Of a stretch of 64,000 nt of DNA, positions 1-8,197 are shown one piece after another. The notes below the pieces were generated by a model that saw only the letters and a list, made by a program, of their open reading frames with translations, did not search any database and was not told the DNA's origin. Position 1 is the stretch's first letter, and each line of letters opens with the position of its first letter. Source of the DNA: Azospirillum sp. TSH58 (lineage in GTDB: Bacteria; Pseudomonadota; Alphaproteobacteria; Azospirillales; Azospirillaceae). A program made the translations under genes and the position numbers. Where the stretch lies: the NCBI RefSeq assembly GCF_003119115.1, contig NZ_CP022364.1, positions 2,184,001 through 2,248,000 on the forward strand, written 5' to 3'.

Positions 1-385
1 GGGCGTTGCCGAAGCCGCCGTCGCCGCCCTTCAGGATGACGACGCGCTGGCCGGGCTCCGTCAGGTCGAGCAGCACGGTCTCCTGATCCTCGTCCAGGAT
101 CTGGGTGCCGACCGGCACGCGCAGGACCACGTCCTCGCCCCTGGCGCCGTTGCGGTTGGCGCCCATGCCGTGGTTGCCGCGCTGCGCCTTGAAATGCTGC
201 TTGTAGCGGTAGTCGATCAGCGTGTTGAGGCCGTTCACGACCTCGATCACGACGTCGCCGCCGCGGCCGCCGTTGCCGCCGTCCGGTCCGCCATACTCGA
301 TGAACTTCTCGCGGCGGAAGGCTATGGCGCCGGGGCCGCCGTCGCCGCTTTTCAGATACACCTTGGCTTGATCGAGGAACTTCAT
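1..385 (-). CDS. obgE: GTPase ObgE, N-terminal part (cut by window edge)
   Basis: ObgE/CgtA is a ribosome-associated GTPase of late 50S assembly. Only the N-terminal glycine-rich Obg fold is in the window. The translation begins [17 protein letters not shown] and carries the typical [12 protein letters not shown] and GGDGGFGNA glycine repeats. The G domain lies beyond base 1. The ATG at 385 is the normal start for this family. The gene sits downstream of rplU and rpmA on the same strand, the usual neighbourhood in proteobacteria, but a terminator-like hairpin (485-513) separates it from rpmA. Identification is firm although the gene is incomplete. Confidence 0.93.
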   Translation of the reverse strand, partial: MKFLDQAKVYLKSGDGGPGAIAFRREKFIEYGGPDGGNGGRGGDVVIEVVNGLNTLIDYRYKQHFKAQRGNHGMGANRNGARGEDVVLRVPVGTQILDEDQETVLLDLTEPGQRVVILKGGDGGFGNA

Positions 386-473
386 CGGGGACCGTGCCGG
401 CCAATCTACCGTTTGCGCACCGTCCTCCAACCGTGGGAAGGGGGCGGTGACCACACCATCGACAAAAGATGGC

Positions 474-513
474 AACAAAAGAAAATCGGGGGCCGGTTGC
501 CCGAACCCCCGAT
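474..513 (-). terminator. Rho-independent terminator after rpmA
   Basis: Read on the minus strand, an 8-bp GC-rich stem (ATCGGGGG at one end, CCCCCGAT at the other, 485-513) is followed by a T-rich run. It lies about 30 bases past the rpmA stop codon and before obgE, so it should end the rplU-rpmA transcript. Confidence 0.7.
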
Positions 514-544
514 CATCCCAACACACCGTACGGGCCGGACGAGA

Positions 545-823
545 TTACTCGGCCGCGACCGCCGGGACCTCGACCGCCTCGATGGCGACGTAGGTGCGCC
601 CCTGGGCGCTGCGCTTGAAGGCCACCACGCCGTCCGACTTGGCGAACAGGGTGTGGTCCTTGCCGATGCCGACGTTCTCACCGGGGTGGAACTTCGTGCC
701 GCGCTGGCGGACGATGATGTTGCCGGCGACGACGTTCTCGCCACCGAAACGCTTCACGCCGAGGCGGCGGCCAGCGGAATCGCGACCGTTGCGCGAGGAG
801 CCGCCTGCTTTTTTATGGGCCAT
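545..823 (-). CDS. rpmA: 50S ribosomal protein L27
   Basis: L27 is a large-subunit ribosomal protein whose N-terminus reaches the peptidyl-transferase centre. The 92-residue product begins [16 protein letters not shown] and contains [21 protein letters not shown], both hallmarks of L27. Length is normal for alphaproteobacteria, with a short Ala/Glu-rich tail. An AGGAG sits just upstream of the ATG. It follows rplU by 33 bases on the same strand, so the two are almost certainly one transcript, ended by the hairpin at 485-513. Confidence 0.98.
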   Translation of the reverse strand: MAHKKAGGSSRNGRDSAGRRLGVKRFGGENVVAGNIIVRQRGTKFHPGENVGIGKDHTLFAKSDGVVAFKRSAQGRTYVAIEAVEVPAVAAE

Positions 824-856
824 GGGGAGTTACTCCTGTGACTGGTCGGCGGCCGT

Positions 857-1183
857 TCAGGCGGCGCCGTTGATCCCGGTGATGCGCAGGACGGTCAGGT
901 CCTGGCGGTGGCCGTTCTTACGGCGGTAGTTCTGGCGGCGCTTCTTCTTGAAGACGATGATCTTCGGACCGCGATCCTGGGCGACGATCTCGGCGGTCAC
1001 AGCAGCGCCGGCAACCGTCGGGGTGCCAAGGGTGGTGCTGCCGCCGTCGCTGACCATCAGCACGTCGTTGAGCGTGATGGAAGCGCCGGCCTCGGCCTCG
1101 AGCTTCTCAACGCGGATCACGTCGCCATTGGCGACCTTGTACTGCTTGCCGCCGGTGCGGATCACTGCAAACATCGTCGTCAC
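857..1183 (-). CDS. rplU: 50S ribosomal protein L21
   Basis: L21 binds 23S rRNA and is encoded with L27 in most bacteria. The core [14 protein letters not shown] and the basic stretch [17 protein letters not shown] are diagnostic. The frame opens at 1183 with MTT, but the conserved family start is the fourth codon (ATG at 1174). The shorter 105-residue form is equally likely. It is the first gene of the rplU-rpmA pair. Confidence 0.97.
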   Translation of the reverse strand: MTTMFAVIRTGGKQYKVANGDVIRVEKLEAEAGASITLNDVLMVSDGGSTTLGTPTVAGAAVTAEIVAQDRGPKIIVFKKKRRQNYRRKNGHRQDLTVLRITGINGAA

Positions 1184-1328
1184 TGCCTATCTCAAAACAA
1201 ACGGAAGGGCCGCTCGCCCACCGTTTGAGGTGCAAGCCCGTTCGTGAGAGCGGGGATTTAACCGATGGGCCACCGGGAGTCAACAGGCATGGTGGCATTT
1301 TCCCGTTCATTTTCTTGCAAACAAGGGC

Positions 1329-1357
1329 TTGCATCCCCCCAGGCTTTTGGGTAGGTT
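1329..1357 (+). promoter_or_regulatory. Candidate promoter for tRNA-Ser
   Basis: A -35-like TTGCAT (1329-1334) and a -10-like TAGGTT (1352-1357) are separated by 17 bases and would start transcription about 20 bases before the tRNA. This is pattern matching only; the -10 box is a poor match. Confidence 0.35.
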
Positions 1358-1383
1358 CCGCGCCACCCCGGAAACGGGGCAGC

Positions 1384-1473
1384 GGATGGGTGGCAGAGCG
1401 GTTGAATGCACCGCACTCGAAATGCGGCATACCCGCAAGGGTATCGGGAGTTCGAATCTCCCCCCATCCGCCA
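1384..1473 (+). tRNA. tRNA-Ser (anticodon CGA)
   Basis: A 90-base class II tRNA with encoded CCA. The acceptor stem GGATGGG pairs with CCCATCC, the anticodon stem CCGCA/TGCGG encloses the loop CTCGAAA with anticodon CGA at 1418-1420, the variable arm is long (TACCCGCAAGGGTA), and the T arm has GTTCGAATC. It decodes UCG. A terminator follows at 1501-1527. Confidence 0.96.
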
Positions 1474-1500
1474 CTCTCATTCGAGCGAACGCTCAGAAAG

Positions 1501-1527
1501 AAGCCTTCCCAGCCGGGAAGGCTTTTT
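1501..1527 (+). terminator. Rho-independent terminator after tRNA-Ser
   Basis: A 10-bp perfect stem (AAGCCTTCCC / GGGAAGGCTT) with an AGCC loop is followed by TTTTTCG. It lies 28 bases after the tRNA. It may also act on the convergent hydrolase gene, although the T run on that side is weaker. Confidence 0.85.
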
Positions 1528-1550
1528 TCGTTTCCGGCCTCGTCTGTTCC

Positions 1551-2393
1551 TCAGGCGTCCTTGAGCATCGCCAGCGCCGCCTCGAACAGCGCGCTGCCCG
1601 GTTCGGCGAAGCGGTCGACCACGCTGAAATGGTCGGCGCCCGGCTCCACGATCTCCCGCACCGCGTTGCCCTGCGCCGCCCAGGCCAGGGCGTAGTCGGC
1701 CTGCTGGCGGTGCATCGCGTCGGTCTCAAGGCCGCCCAGCGCCGGCATCAGCAGCGGGGCGGGGGCCGGAACGGCGTGGATCGGGCTCAGCCGCCGCGCC
1801 GAGTCGGGATCGAGCCGCAGCTGCTCGTTCACCTCGAAGCCGAGCATCGGTTCCAGGTCGTAGAGGCCGCTGATCGGAATGCCGCCGGCGACGCGGTCGC
1901 GGTTCTCCGACACCAGCTTGGCCGTCAGGTGGCCGCCCGCCGAATGGCCCGACACCACCACCCGCCGCGGATCGCCGCCGAAGCCCGCCGCGTTGGCGAT
2001 CACCCAGTCCAGACCGGCCTGGGCGTGGCCGCACAGCTCGTCCATCGTCACGTCCGGGCACAGGCCGTAGCCGAGCAGGACCACCGCCACCCCGCGCTCC
2101 ACATAGGGCGCGGCGATGAAGGAATGCAGGTCCTTCGACAGGGCCCGCCAGTAGCCGCCGTGGATGAAGACCAGCACCGGCGCCCCCTCCCCGGCGGGGA
2201 AGACGTCGGCGCGCTGGCGCGGGTGCGGGCCGGTGGGGACGTCGTATCGCCCGCCGAGCCGGGCGCGCACCGCCTCGCTCTCCGCCTGCCAGCGGGCGAA
2301 ATAGGCCGGGTGCTCCGGCACCAGCTTGCGGAAATTGTACTGGCGGTCGATCTCGGCGGCGGTCATGCCGCTGTACAGGGCTTCAGACGCCAA
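1551..2393 (-). CDS. Alpha/beta hydrolase, kynurenine-formamidase-like
   Basis: A 280-residue serine hydrolase of the alpha/beta fold. The oxyanion-hole motif HGGYW (about residue 79), the nucleophile elbow GHSAGG (Ser about 151) and a late ADH with the probable catalytic His (about 253) are visible. The N-terminus (TAAEIDRQYNFRKLVPEH) and the overall shape resemble arylformamidase-type esterases, which hydrolyse N-formylkynurenine, but the substrate is not proven. A TTG at 2393 is the likely start. It has AAGGAG seven bases upstream and overlaps the end of livF by 11 bases, whereas the ATG at 2366 has no ribosome binding site. It is the last gene of the livM-livG-livF unit, so it may serve amino-acid catabolism. 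Confidence 0.85.
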   Translation of the reverse strand: MASEALYSGMTAAEIDRQYNFRKLVPEHPAYFARWQAESEAVRARLGGRYDVPTGPHPRQRADVFPAGEGAPVLVFIHGGYWRALSKDLHSFIAAPYVERGVAVVLLGYGLCPDVTMDELCGHAQAGLDWVIANAAGFGGDPRRVVVSGHSAGGHLTAKLVSENRDRVAGGIPISGLYDLEPMLGFEVNEQLRLDPDSARRLSPIHAVPAPAPLLMPALGGLETDAMHRQQADYALAWAAQGNAVREIVEPGADHFSVVDRFAEPGSALFEAALAMLKDA

Positions 2394-3084
2394 GATAGCG
2401 CTCCTTCAGGGTGGGGTCGGCGAGCAGGGCGGCGGAACTGCCGGACCACACCAGCCGCCCCTTCTCGATGACGTGATGGCGGTCGGCCAGGGCGGCGAGG
2501 GCGTGCACGTTCTTGTCCACCACCAGGATCGCCTGCCCCTCGCCCTTCAGGCGGGCGAGGCAGTCCCAGATCTCCTGGCGGACCAGCGGGGCCAGCCCCT
2601 CCGTCGCCTCGTCGAGGATCAGCAGCTTCGGGTTGGTCATCAGGGCGCGCCCGACGGCGAGCATCTGCTGCTCCCCGCCCGACAGGTTGCGGGCGAGGTT
2701 GCCAGCGCGCTCGGCCAGCCGGGGGAACAGGGCGTGGACCCGCTCCACCGTCCAGGGGTCGGAGCGCCCGAAGCGGTTGGCTGCGGTGGCGATCAGGTTC
2801 TCGCGCACGGTCAGGGTGGGGAAGACCTGCCGCCCCTCCGGCACCAGGGCGATGCCGGCCCGCGCGATGCGGTGCGGCGGCCGGCCGGCGATCTCCGCCC
2901 CCTCGAACGTGATCGAGCCGCCGGTCGGCGCCACGAGGCCCATGATGGCCTTGATGGTCGTGGTCTTGCCCATGCCGTTGCGGCCCATCAGGGTCACCGC
3001 CTCGCCGGCGTCGACGGACAGCTCCATGCCGAACAGCGCCTGGCTGGAGCCGTAGGCGGCGGTCAGGTTGGCGACGCGCAGCAT
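2383..3084 (-). CDS. livF: Branched-chain amino acid ABC transporter ATPase LivF
   Basis: A 233-residue ATPase of the HAAT (branched-chain amino acid) class, cytoplasmic, which powers uptake with LivG. Walker A GRNGMGKTT, signature LSGGEQQ and Walker B LLILDEATEGL are intact. The PEGRQVFPTLTVREN stretch is typical of LivF. The ATG overlaps the livG stop codon as ATGA, so translation is coupled. In this family the substrate may be a branched-chain amino acid or a related amide, and the sequence does not decide which. Confidence 0.92.
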   Translation of the reverse strand: MLRVANLTAAYGSSQALFGMELSVDAGEAVTLMGRNGMGKTTTIKAIMGLVAPTGGSITFEGAEIAGRPPHRIARAGIALVPEGRQVFPTLTVRENLIATAANRFGRSDPWTVERVHALFPRLAERAGNLARNLSGGEQQMLAVGRALMTNPKLLILDEATEGLAPLVRQEIWDCLARLKGEGQAILVVDKNVHALAALADRHHVIEKGRLVWSGSSAALLADPTLKERYLGV

Positions 3085-3842
3085 CAGGCGACCTCCAGCT
3101 CGTCGCCCAGATAGGCCTCGCGCACCGCCGGGTCGTTGCGGATCTGCGCCGGGGTGCCGCTGGCGAGGTCCTTGCCGCGCACCAGCACGGTGATGCGGTC
3201 GGCCAGCGCGAAGACGGCGTCCATGTCGTGCTCCACCAGCAGGATGGTCACGCCGCCCTTCAGCTCCCGCAGAAGCTCGACCATGCGGGCGGAGTCCTCC
3301 GGCCCCATGCCGGCCATCGGCTCGTCGAGCAGGAGCAGCCGCGGCCCGGTCGCCAGGGCCATCGCCAGTTCGAGCTGCCGCTTCTCGCCGTGGGCCAGCG
3401 CGTCGGCGCGGGTGTCGGCCCGCGCGCCCAGCCCGACCCGCTCCAGAACCGCGCGGGCCGGGTCGGCCAGCCGGCGGTCGCGCCCGGCGTCGCGCCAGAA
3501 GCGGAAGCTGTGCCCGGCGTGGGCCTGCACCGCCAGCGCCACGTTGTCGAGCGCGGTGAAGCTGGGGAAGATCGAGGTGATCTGGAAGCTGCGCGCCAGC
3601 CCGCGCTGCGCCCGCCTGTGCACGGGCAGGCGGGTCACGTCGCGCCCGTCGAACAGGATGGTCCCGGAATCGGGCGTCAGCTCCCCCGAGAGCTGGCCGA
3701 TCAGGGTGGTCTTGCCCGCTCCGTTCGGGCCGATCAGGGCGTGCAGCTCCCCCTCCGCGACGGAGAGCGAGAGGCCGTCGGTGGCGGCCAGACCGCCGAA
3801 GCGCTTGACCAGCGACTCGGTGCTCAGCAAAGGGGGGCTCAC
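3084..3842 (-). CDS. livG: Branched-chain amino acid ABC transporter ATPase LivG
   Basis: A 252-residue ATPase, partner of LivF. It has Walker A GPNGAGKTT, the LivG-typical RSFQITSIFPSFTALDN segment, Walker B LLLLDEPMAGMGP and the H-loop EHDMD. The signature is AHGEKRQLE rather than LSGGQ, which is normal for LivG proteins. The start is a GTG at 3842 that overlaps the livM stop codon (GTGA). No ATG is available near the conserved N-terminus. Coupled to livM upstream and livF downstream. Confidence 0.92.
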   Translation of the reverse strand: MSPPLLSTESLVKRFGGLAATDGLSLSVAEGELHALIGPNGAGKTTLIGQLSGELTPDSGTILFDGRDVTRLPVHRRAQRGLARSFQITSIFPSFTALDNVALAVQAHAGHSFRFWRDAGRDRRLADPARAVLERVGLGARADTRADALAHGEKRQLELAMALATGPRLLLLDEPMAGMGPEDSARMVELLRELKGGVTILLVEHDMDAVFALADRITVLVRGKDLASGTPAQIRNDPAVREAYLGDELEVA

Positions 3843-4858
3843 GGGCGCCTCCCGGCGACGACGCCCCACAGGCCCTTGCGGGCGTACAGCACCAGAAGGA
3901 TCAGCACCGGCCCCAGCACGATCTTCCAATGCTCGCCCAGCCCGGCGTGGGCGAGGTCCATCAGCTCCGGCACGAACTCCTCCAGCAGCAGCAGCGCGGC
4001 GGCGCCCAGCACCGGGCCGATCAGCGTGCCGATGCCGCCCAGCACGACCATCACGATCAGGTCGCCCGAGCGGCTCCAATGCAGATACTGCGGCCCGACG
4101 AACATGGTGGCGTTGGCGAGCAGCGCCCCGGCCAGCCCGGCCAGCGCCCCGGCGATGACGAAGGCGGCGAGCTTGTAGCGGGTGACCGGGTAGCCGAGGG
4201 CGGCCATGCGCCGCTCGTTGTCCTTGGCGCCGCGGATCACCCGGCCGAAGCGGGAGTTGACCAGCCGCCAGCCCAGCGCCAGCGCCGCCACCAGAAGCCC
4301 CAGCACCACGTAATAGAAGGTGGTGTGGTCGGCGATGTTCAGCGGGGCGGGCAGGGTGGAGCGGCTCCACAGCGCGATGCCGTCGTCCCCGCCATAGGCC
4401 TTCAGCCCGGTCATCAGGTAGAACAGCATCTGGGCGAAGGCCAGCGTGATCATGATGAAGGGCACGCCGCTGGTGCGCAGCGAGATCGCCCCCACCGGCA
4501 GCGCCGCCAGCGCCCCGGCCAGCATGGCCAGCGGCCAGACGATCAGCCCGTTCACCGTGCCGGGAAGGCCGAACAGCGTCGATCCGTCCGACTGGTGGGC
4601 GAACAGGATGCCGACGACGTAGCCGCCGATCCCGACGAAGGCGGCGTGGCCGAAGCTGACCATCCCGCCGAAGCCCAGGATCAGGTCGAGGCTGACCGCC
4701 GCCAGGGCGAAGACCAGGATGCGGGTCGCCAGCCGCACGTAGAAGGGTTCCCCCATCCAGTCGGCGACGGTGGGAAGCGCCAGCGCGACGGCCAGCAGGA
4801 TCAGCAGGGCGATGCGGGGGCGGGTGAGCAGGGCGGTTCGGGGCGCGGTCGGGGGCAT
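3839..4858 (-). CDS. livM: Branched-chain amino acid ABC transporter permease LivM
   Basis: An inner-membrane permease of about 339 residues with roughly eight to ten hydrophobic segments. The conserved LGFGGMVSFGHAAFVGIGGY block and the GGIGTLIGPVLGA loop identify LivM. I place the start at the ATG at 4858, directly before the first membrane segment. The frame is open to a GTG at 4990, but that would add 44 residues encoded partly by a 12-bp tandem repeat (4886-4921) and is unlike the family. The matching LivH permease is not adjacent but 4.2 kb away (9088-10002). Confidence 0.9.
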   Translation of the reverse strand: MPPTAPRTALLTRPRIALLILLAVALALPTVADWMGEPFYVRLATRILVFALAAVSLDLILGFGGMVSFGHAAFVGIGGYVVGILFAHQSDGSTLFGLPGTVNGLIVWPLAMLAGALAALPVGAISLRTSGVPFIMITLAFAQMLFYLMTGLKAYGGDDGIALWSRSTLPAPLNIADHTTFYYVVLGLLVAALALGWRLVNSRFGRVIRGAKDNERRMAALGYPVTRYKLAAFVIAGALAGLAGALLANATMFVGPQYLHWSRSGDLIVMVVLGGIGTLIGPVLGAAALLLLEEFVPELMDLAHAGLGEHWKIVLGPVLILLVLYARKGLWGVVAGRRP

Positions 4859-4885
4859 GGAGGGCCGGAACAGAGGGGCGGTCAA

Positions 4886-4921
4886 CCAATCGCCAGGCCA
4901 ATCGGCAGGCCAATCGGTAGG
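4886..4921. repeat. 12-bp tandem repeat, three units, upstream of livM
   Basis: Three consecutive units of the form CCAATCGsyAGG (CCAATCGCCAGG, CCAATCGGCAGG, CCAATCGGTAGG) lie 28 bases before the preferred livM start. If the longer livM frame were used they would encode a D-W-P repeat. Confidence 0.85.
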
Positions 4922-5003
4922 CCCGTCTTTTCGCACAGATGGGCGGGCTTGAACACAAAAGGTCGCGCCGGCCCGCTCATCCCCGCCCACTCACCCCGCC
5001 CTC

Positions 5004-6377
5004 TCACCCCCAGGGCGTGTCGTGGTGGTGGCGCCGCCGCGACCGCTGGAGGAGCTGGCGTTCGGTGCAGCGCTTCATGTGCTCCGGCACCTCCGAATCC
5101 TCGCCGATGATGGGGCCGCTCAGATAGGCGGCGCCCGCGGTCTCCGCCGCCTCCAGCTCCACCGGGGTGCGCACGCCGTCCACATAGGCGAACATGCCGA
5201 ACTTGCGCGGCCCGGGGCAGAAGGCCTGCAGCCGCTCCAGGATGTGCAGCTCGTCCTCCCGCCCGTCCAGCCGCAGTCCGACCCCCTTGACGCCGGCGGT
5301 GGCGTAGACCGACAGGTCGCCCGCGTCCTCGTGCAGGATGACCATGGCGGCGCGGGCGAAGGGGCGCAGCATCGCCACGATCTCCGCCAGCCGGCCATAG
5401 GGAACGCCGGCCGGCAGCCCGTCCAGCTCGAAGGCCAGGAAGGGCATCAGCACGCGCGGGATCATCCGGCAGGCCTGGATGTATTCCCGCCGCCGCCGGC
5501 TGGAGGCCAGCGTGCCGAAATGGACGGGGATGGTCTGGGCGTAGCGGAATTTGTTGGCGTACAGCTCGTTGTAGGTGCTGACCGCGAGGCTCAGGGTCTC
5601 CATGTCCAGATCGAAGACGGCCTCCTCGCGCTCCGGATCGAAGGTGTCCATGCAGTTCAGGGTGCGGGCGGTGTCGGCGTCGGTGCGGCAGCAGTAGGTC
5701 GACACCACCTTGTGCTTCACGTCGAAGACCGGACGGAACAGCACCTTGGGGCGGAGCGGCGGCGTGTTGGCGTCCGCCGGCATCTCGGTCCAGTGCGGGC
5801 GCCGCGCCTCCGCCGCCGGGATCGCGCCGTCCGCCGGCAGGGGGGGCGCGGTCGTGGCGCTCTCCGGCTTGTGGACGGCGTCCTTGAGCAGGTCGGCCAG
5901 CCGCGCGGTGTCCAGGGCGACCCCGCCGCCGACATCGACCACCGCGGTCTTGACGGTGATGCGCTGCGTGTCGGCGTGGCCCAACAGCGCCTGATGCAGG
6001 CTTTCCATCACCTTGCTGCAGGTCAGCTGCGCCGATTTCCGGTCGGCCTGGGCGAAGACGATGATGTAGTGGTTCTCGCCGTAGCGGAACCAGACGTCGC
6101 GCGGCGACAGCACCTTCTTGAGCATGCGCTCGGTGTAGACATGGACCCGCTCGTTCACGCTTCCCCAGCGGTCGCCCAGCTCCTGCCGGATCTCGTCGAG
6201 GCCGATCAGGTGCACGGACCCCGCGGTGACCGTCTGGCCGTGCGCCAGGATCTGCCGGGCGCGCTCCTTGAAGGACTCGTCGATCGATTGGGTGGGGGAC
6301 GGGGCCAGCGACGAGGCGGGGCCGTCGTCCTGTTCCGGCGGGGCGTCGTCGGGACCGGAGGGGTGGTGTGAAACCAT
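5004..6377 (-). CDS. Degenerate GGDEF/EAL-like signalling protein, paralogue 1
   Basis: An unrecognised 457-residue cytoplasmic protein. The N-terminal half (about residues 50-150) reads like a GGDEF domain: WFRYGENHYIIVFAQAD aligns by position with the RxGGDEF active-site strand, but GGDEF is replaced by GENHY. The C-terminal half (about 210-445) starts VLFRPVFDVKHKVVSTYCC, like the opening strand of an EAL domain (QPIVDL...), and ends with a TAGAAYLSGPIIG strand, but no EAL catalytic motif is visible. I infer a non-catalytic c-di-GMP-type sensor or scaffold. The neighbour at 6573-7943 is a clear paralogue of equal length, which supports the start at 6377 (AAGGGAAG upstream) rather than at 6491. 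Confidence 0.75.
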   Translation of the reverse strand: MVSHHPSGPDDAPPEQDDGPASSLAPSPTQSIDESFKERARQILAHGQTVTAGSVHLIGLDEIRQELGDRWGSVNERVHVYTERMLKKVLSPRDVWFRYGENHYIIVFAQADRKSAQLTCSKVMESLHQALLGHADTQRITVKTAVVDVGGGVALDTARLADLLKDAVHKPESATTAPPLPADGAIPAAEARRPHWTEMPADANTPPLRPKVLFRPVFDVKHKVVSTYCCRTDADTARTLNCMDTFDPEREEAVFDLDMETLSLAVSTYNELYANKFRYAQTIPVHFGTLASSRRRREYIQACRMIPRVLMPFLAFELDGLPAGVPYGRLAEIVAMLRPFARAAMVILHEDAGDLSVYATAGVKGVGLRLDGREDELHILERLQAFCPGPRKFGMFAYVDGVRTPVELEAAETAGAAYLSGPIIGEDSEVPEHMKRCTERQLLQRSRRRHHHDTPWG

Positions 6378-6572
6378 GGCCGAGCTTCCCTTTCCGGTTG
6401 TGGGGAGCGCGAACCCAAAGGCAGGGCAGCCGCCTGGAATGGGTGCGAACATGTTTGGATCGACTGCAGAAACAGCATGATCCTTTCGCACTTGCTAATG
6501 CGTTAACAGGGCCGTCCTGCCGGCGCTTTCTGACGTTCTATGCGGAAAGGGGCGTGTCTTCGCCGGGCTTGG

Positions 6573-7943
6573 CTATGCCGATCCGCGGCGTGCCTTCACC
6601 CTGGCCCGCAAGAGCATCTGCCGTTCGGTGCAGCGCCGCATGTGTTCCGGAAACTCGGAATCCTTGCCGACCACGGCCCCGCCGACATAGGCCGCCCCGG
6701 CCTCGATCGCGGCCTGGAACTGCTCGACGTTCCGGATGCCGTCCAGATAGGCGAACAGGCCGTGCTTGCGCGGGACGGGGCAGAAGGCGTTGATCTTGTC
6801 GATGCAGCGCTGATCGCCGTCCCGGAAGTCCATGGACAGCCCGACACCCTTGACGCCGGCTCTGGCGTAGGTGCCGATGTCGGTGTTCTCCTCGCGCAGG
6901 ATGACGATGGTGGCGCGCCCGAAGGGGCGGAGCAGGGTGACCAACTCGGCCAGCCGGCCGTTGGGAATGCCCTGCGGCAGCCCTTCCAGCTCGAAGGCCA
7001 GGAAGGGGATCAGACAGGCGGGGATCATCCGGCAGGATTGGAGATACTCCCGCCGCCGCCGCGCCGAGGCGAGGGTTTCGAAATGCACAGGGATGGTCTG
7101 GGCGTAGCGGAAATTCTTCCTGTACAGCTCATCGTAGGTGCGGACGGCGTGGCACAGGGCCTCCATGTCGTATTCGAAGATGGCCTCCTCCTGCAGGAAT
7201 TCGGCCATGATGATCTGGTTGATGTGCCGGCAGGTCAGGAGGTCCGGGCGGCAGGTGTAGGTGGAGATCACCTTGTGGCGCACGTCGTAGACCGGGCGGA
7301 AGAGCACCTTGGGCGGCGGCGGCGGCTCGTCGTTGCCGAGCGCGAAGGCCGACAGCGAGGGGCGCCGGCGCTCCTCGGACTGCGGCCGGCCGGCCGGCTC
7401 TTTCGACTGGCTGGCGGCGTTGAGCAACTCGTCCAGCCGCGCGCTGCCGACCGCGATGCTGCCGTCGATCTCCACCAGCGCGGTCTTGACGACGATCTGG
7501 CTGGTGTCGCTGTGCCCCAGCAGGGACTGGTGCAGGGATTCGACGATCTTTCCGCAGATGAGCTGCGCCGCCTGGATGTCCGCATGGGCGAACACGATGA
7601 TGAACTGGGAATCGCCGTGCCGGAACCACACGTCCTGGGGGGACAGCATCTTTTCGAGCAGGCGGTCGGTGTAGACGTGGACCCGCTCCTTCACCCGCTC
7701 CCAGCGGTCGCCGAGATGATCCCGGATGTCCTCCAGCCCGATCAGATGCACCGCCCCGGCGGTGATGACCCGGCCGCTGAAGAGGGTTTCCTTGGCCCGC
7801 TCCCGGAAGGCCGCGTCGTTCAGGTGGCAGGAGGATTGGCAATCCGCCGCTTTGGCGGCGCCGGTGCAGTGACAGGCCAGGTCGGTGCAGAGCGAGTCCG
7901 CGTGTTCGTCCTGGACGCTGGGCGGCGGTTGGACTGCGTTCAC
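6573..7943 (-). CDS. Degenerate GGDEF/EAL-like signalling protein, paralogue 2
   Basis: A 456-residue protein co-linear with the product of 5004-6377: shared VHLIGLEDIRDHLGDRW, VHVYTDRLLEKMLSP, VLFRPVYDVRHKVISTY and FRYAQTIPVHFETLAS blocks. The GGDEF position reads HGDSQF and the EAL position is also degenerate, so catalysis is unlikely. It differs from its neighbour in a Cys/His-rich N-terminus (Cys 19, 24, 26, 35, 39 with His 25 and 40) that could bind a metal. The start is GTG at 7943 with GAGGGAG nine bases upstream. The two genes are 195 bases apart on the same strand and probably arose by tandem duplication. Confidence 0.75.
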   Translation of the reverse strand: MNAVQPPPSVQDEHADSLCTDLACHCTGAAKAADCQSSCHLNDAAFRERAKETLFSGRVITAGAVHLIGLEDIRDHLGDRWERVKERVHVYTDRLLEKMLSPQDVWFRHGDSQFIIVFAHADIQAAQLICGKIVESLHQSLLGHSDTSQIVVKTALVEIDGSIAVGSARLDELLNAASQSKEPAGRPQSEERRRPSLSAFALGNDEPPPPPKVLFRPVYDVRHKVISTYTCRPDLLTCRHINQIIMAEFLQEEAIFEYDMEALCHAVRTYDELYRKNFRYAQTIPVHFETLASARRRREYLQSCRMIPACLIPFLAFELEGLPQGIPNGRLAELVTLLRPFGRATIVILREENTDIGTYARAGVKGVGLSMDFRDGDQRCIDKINAFCPVPRKHGLFAYLDGIRNVEQFQAAIEAGAAYVGGAVVGKDSEFPEHMRRCTERQMLLRARVKARRGSA

Positions 7944-8004
7944 GGCAATGTCTCCCTCGCAACCGGCGGACGTCGCGGTGCCGGTTCTATGCCTGCCTTC
8001 TGAA

Positions 8005-8021
8005 TGTTCGTTTCACGAACA
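8005..8021. promoter_or_regulatory. Palindromic operator candidate
   Basis: TGTTCGT-TTC-ACGAACA: two perfect 7-bp arms with a 3-base spacer, 62 bases upstream of the GTG of the paralogue-2 gene and in the divergent space before queC. The size and symmetry fit a dimeric repressor site, but no regulator is known from the window. Confidence 0.4.
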
Positions 8022-8197
8022 AGAATGCTTCAGGGGGAATTTCCGAAGCGTTAACAGCCTGAGGTTTTTTCGATCGGGCCGTGGGCCGGGAGCCCTGGCT
8101 GAGGGGCGGGATCGCCGTCGGTCGGTCACCGCCGTTGACCCATGGCAAGGAGCGGATTATGCCGGGCCGGACGGTGGCCATGGGAAAGGGCGGGGAC

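Noticed and set aside
3843..4958. Long upstream extension of the livG frame
   Set aside because: It is an alternative frame of livM with Arg/Pro-rich noise; livG starts at the GTG overlapping the livM stop.
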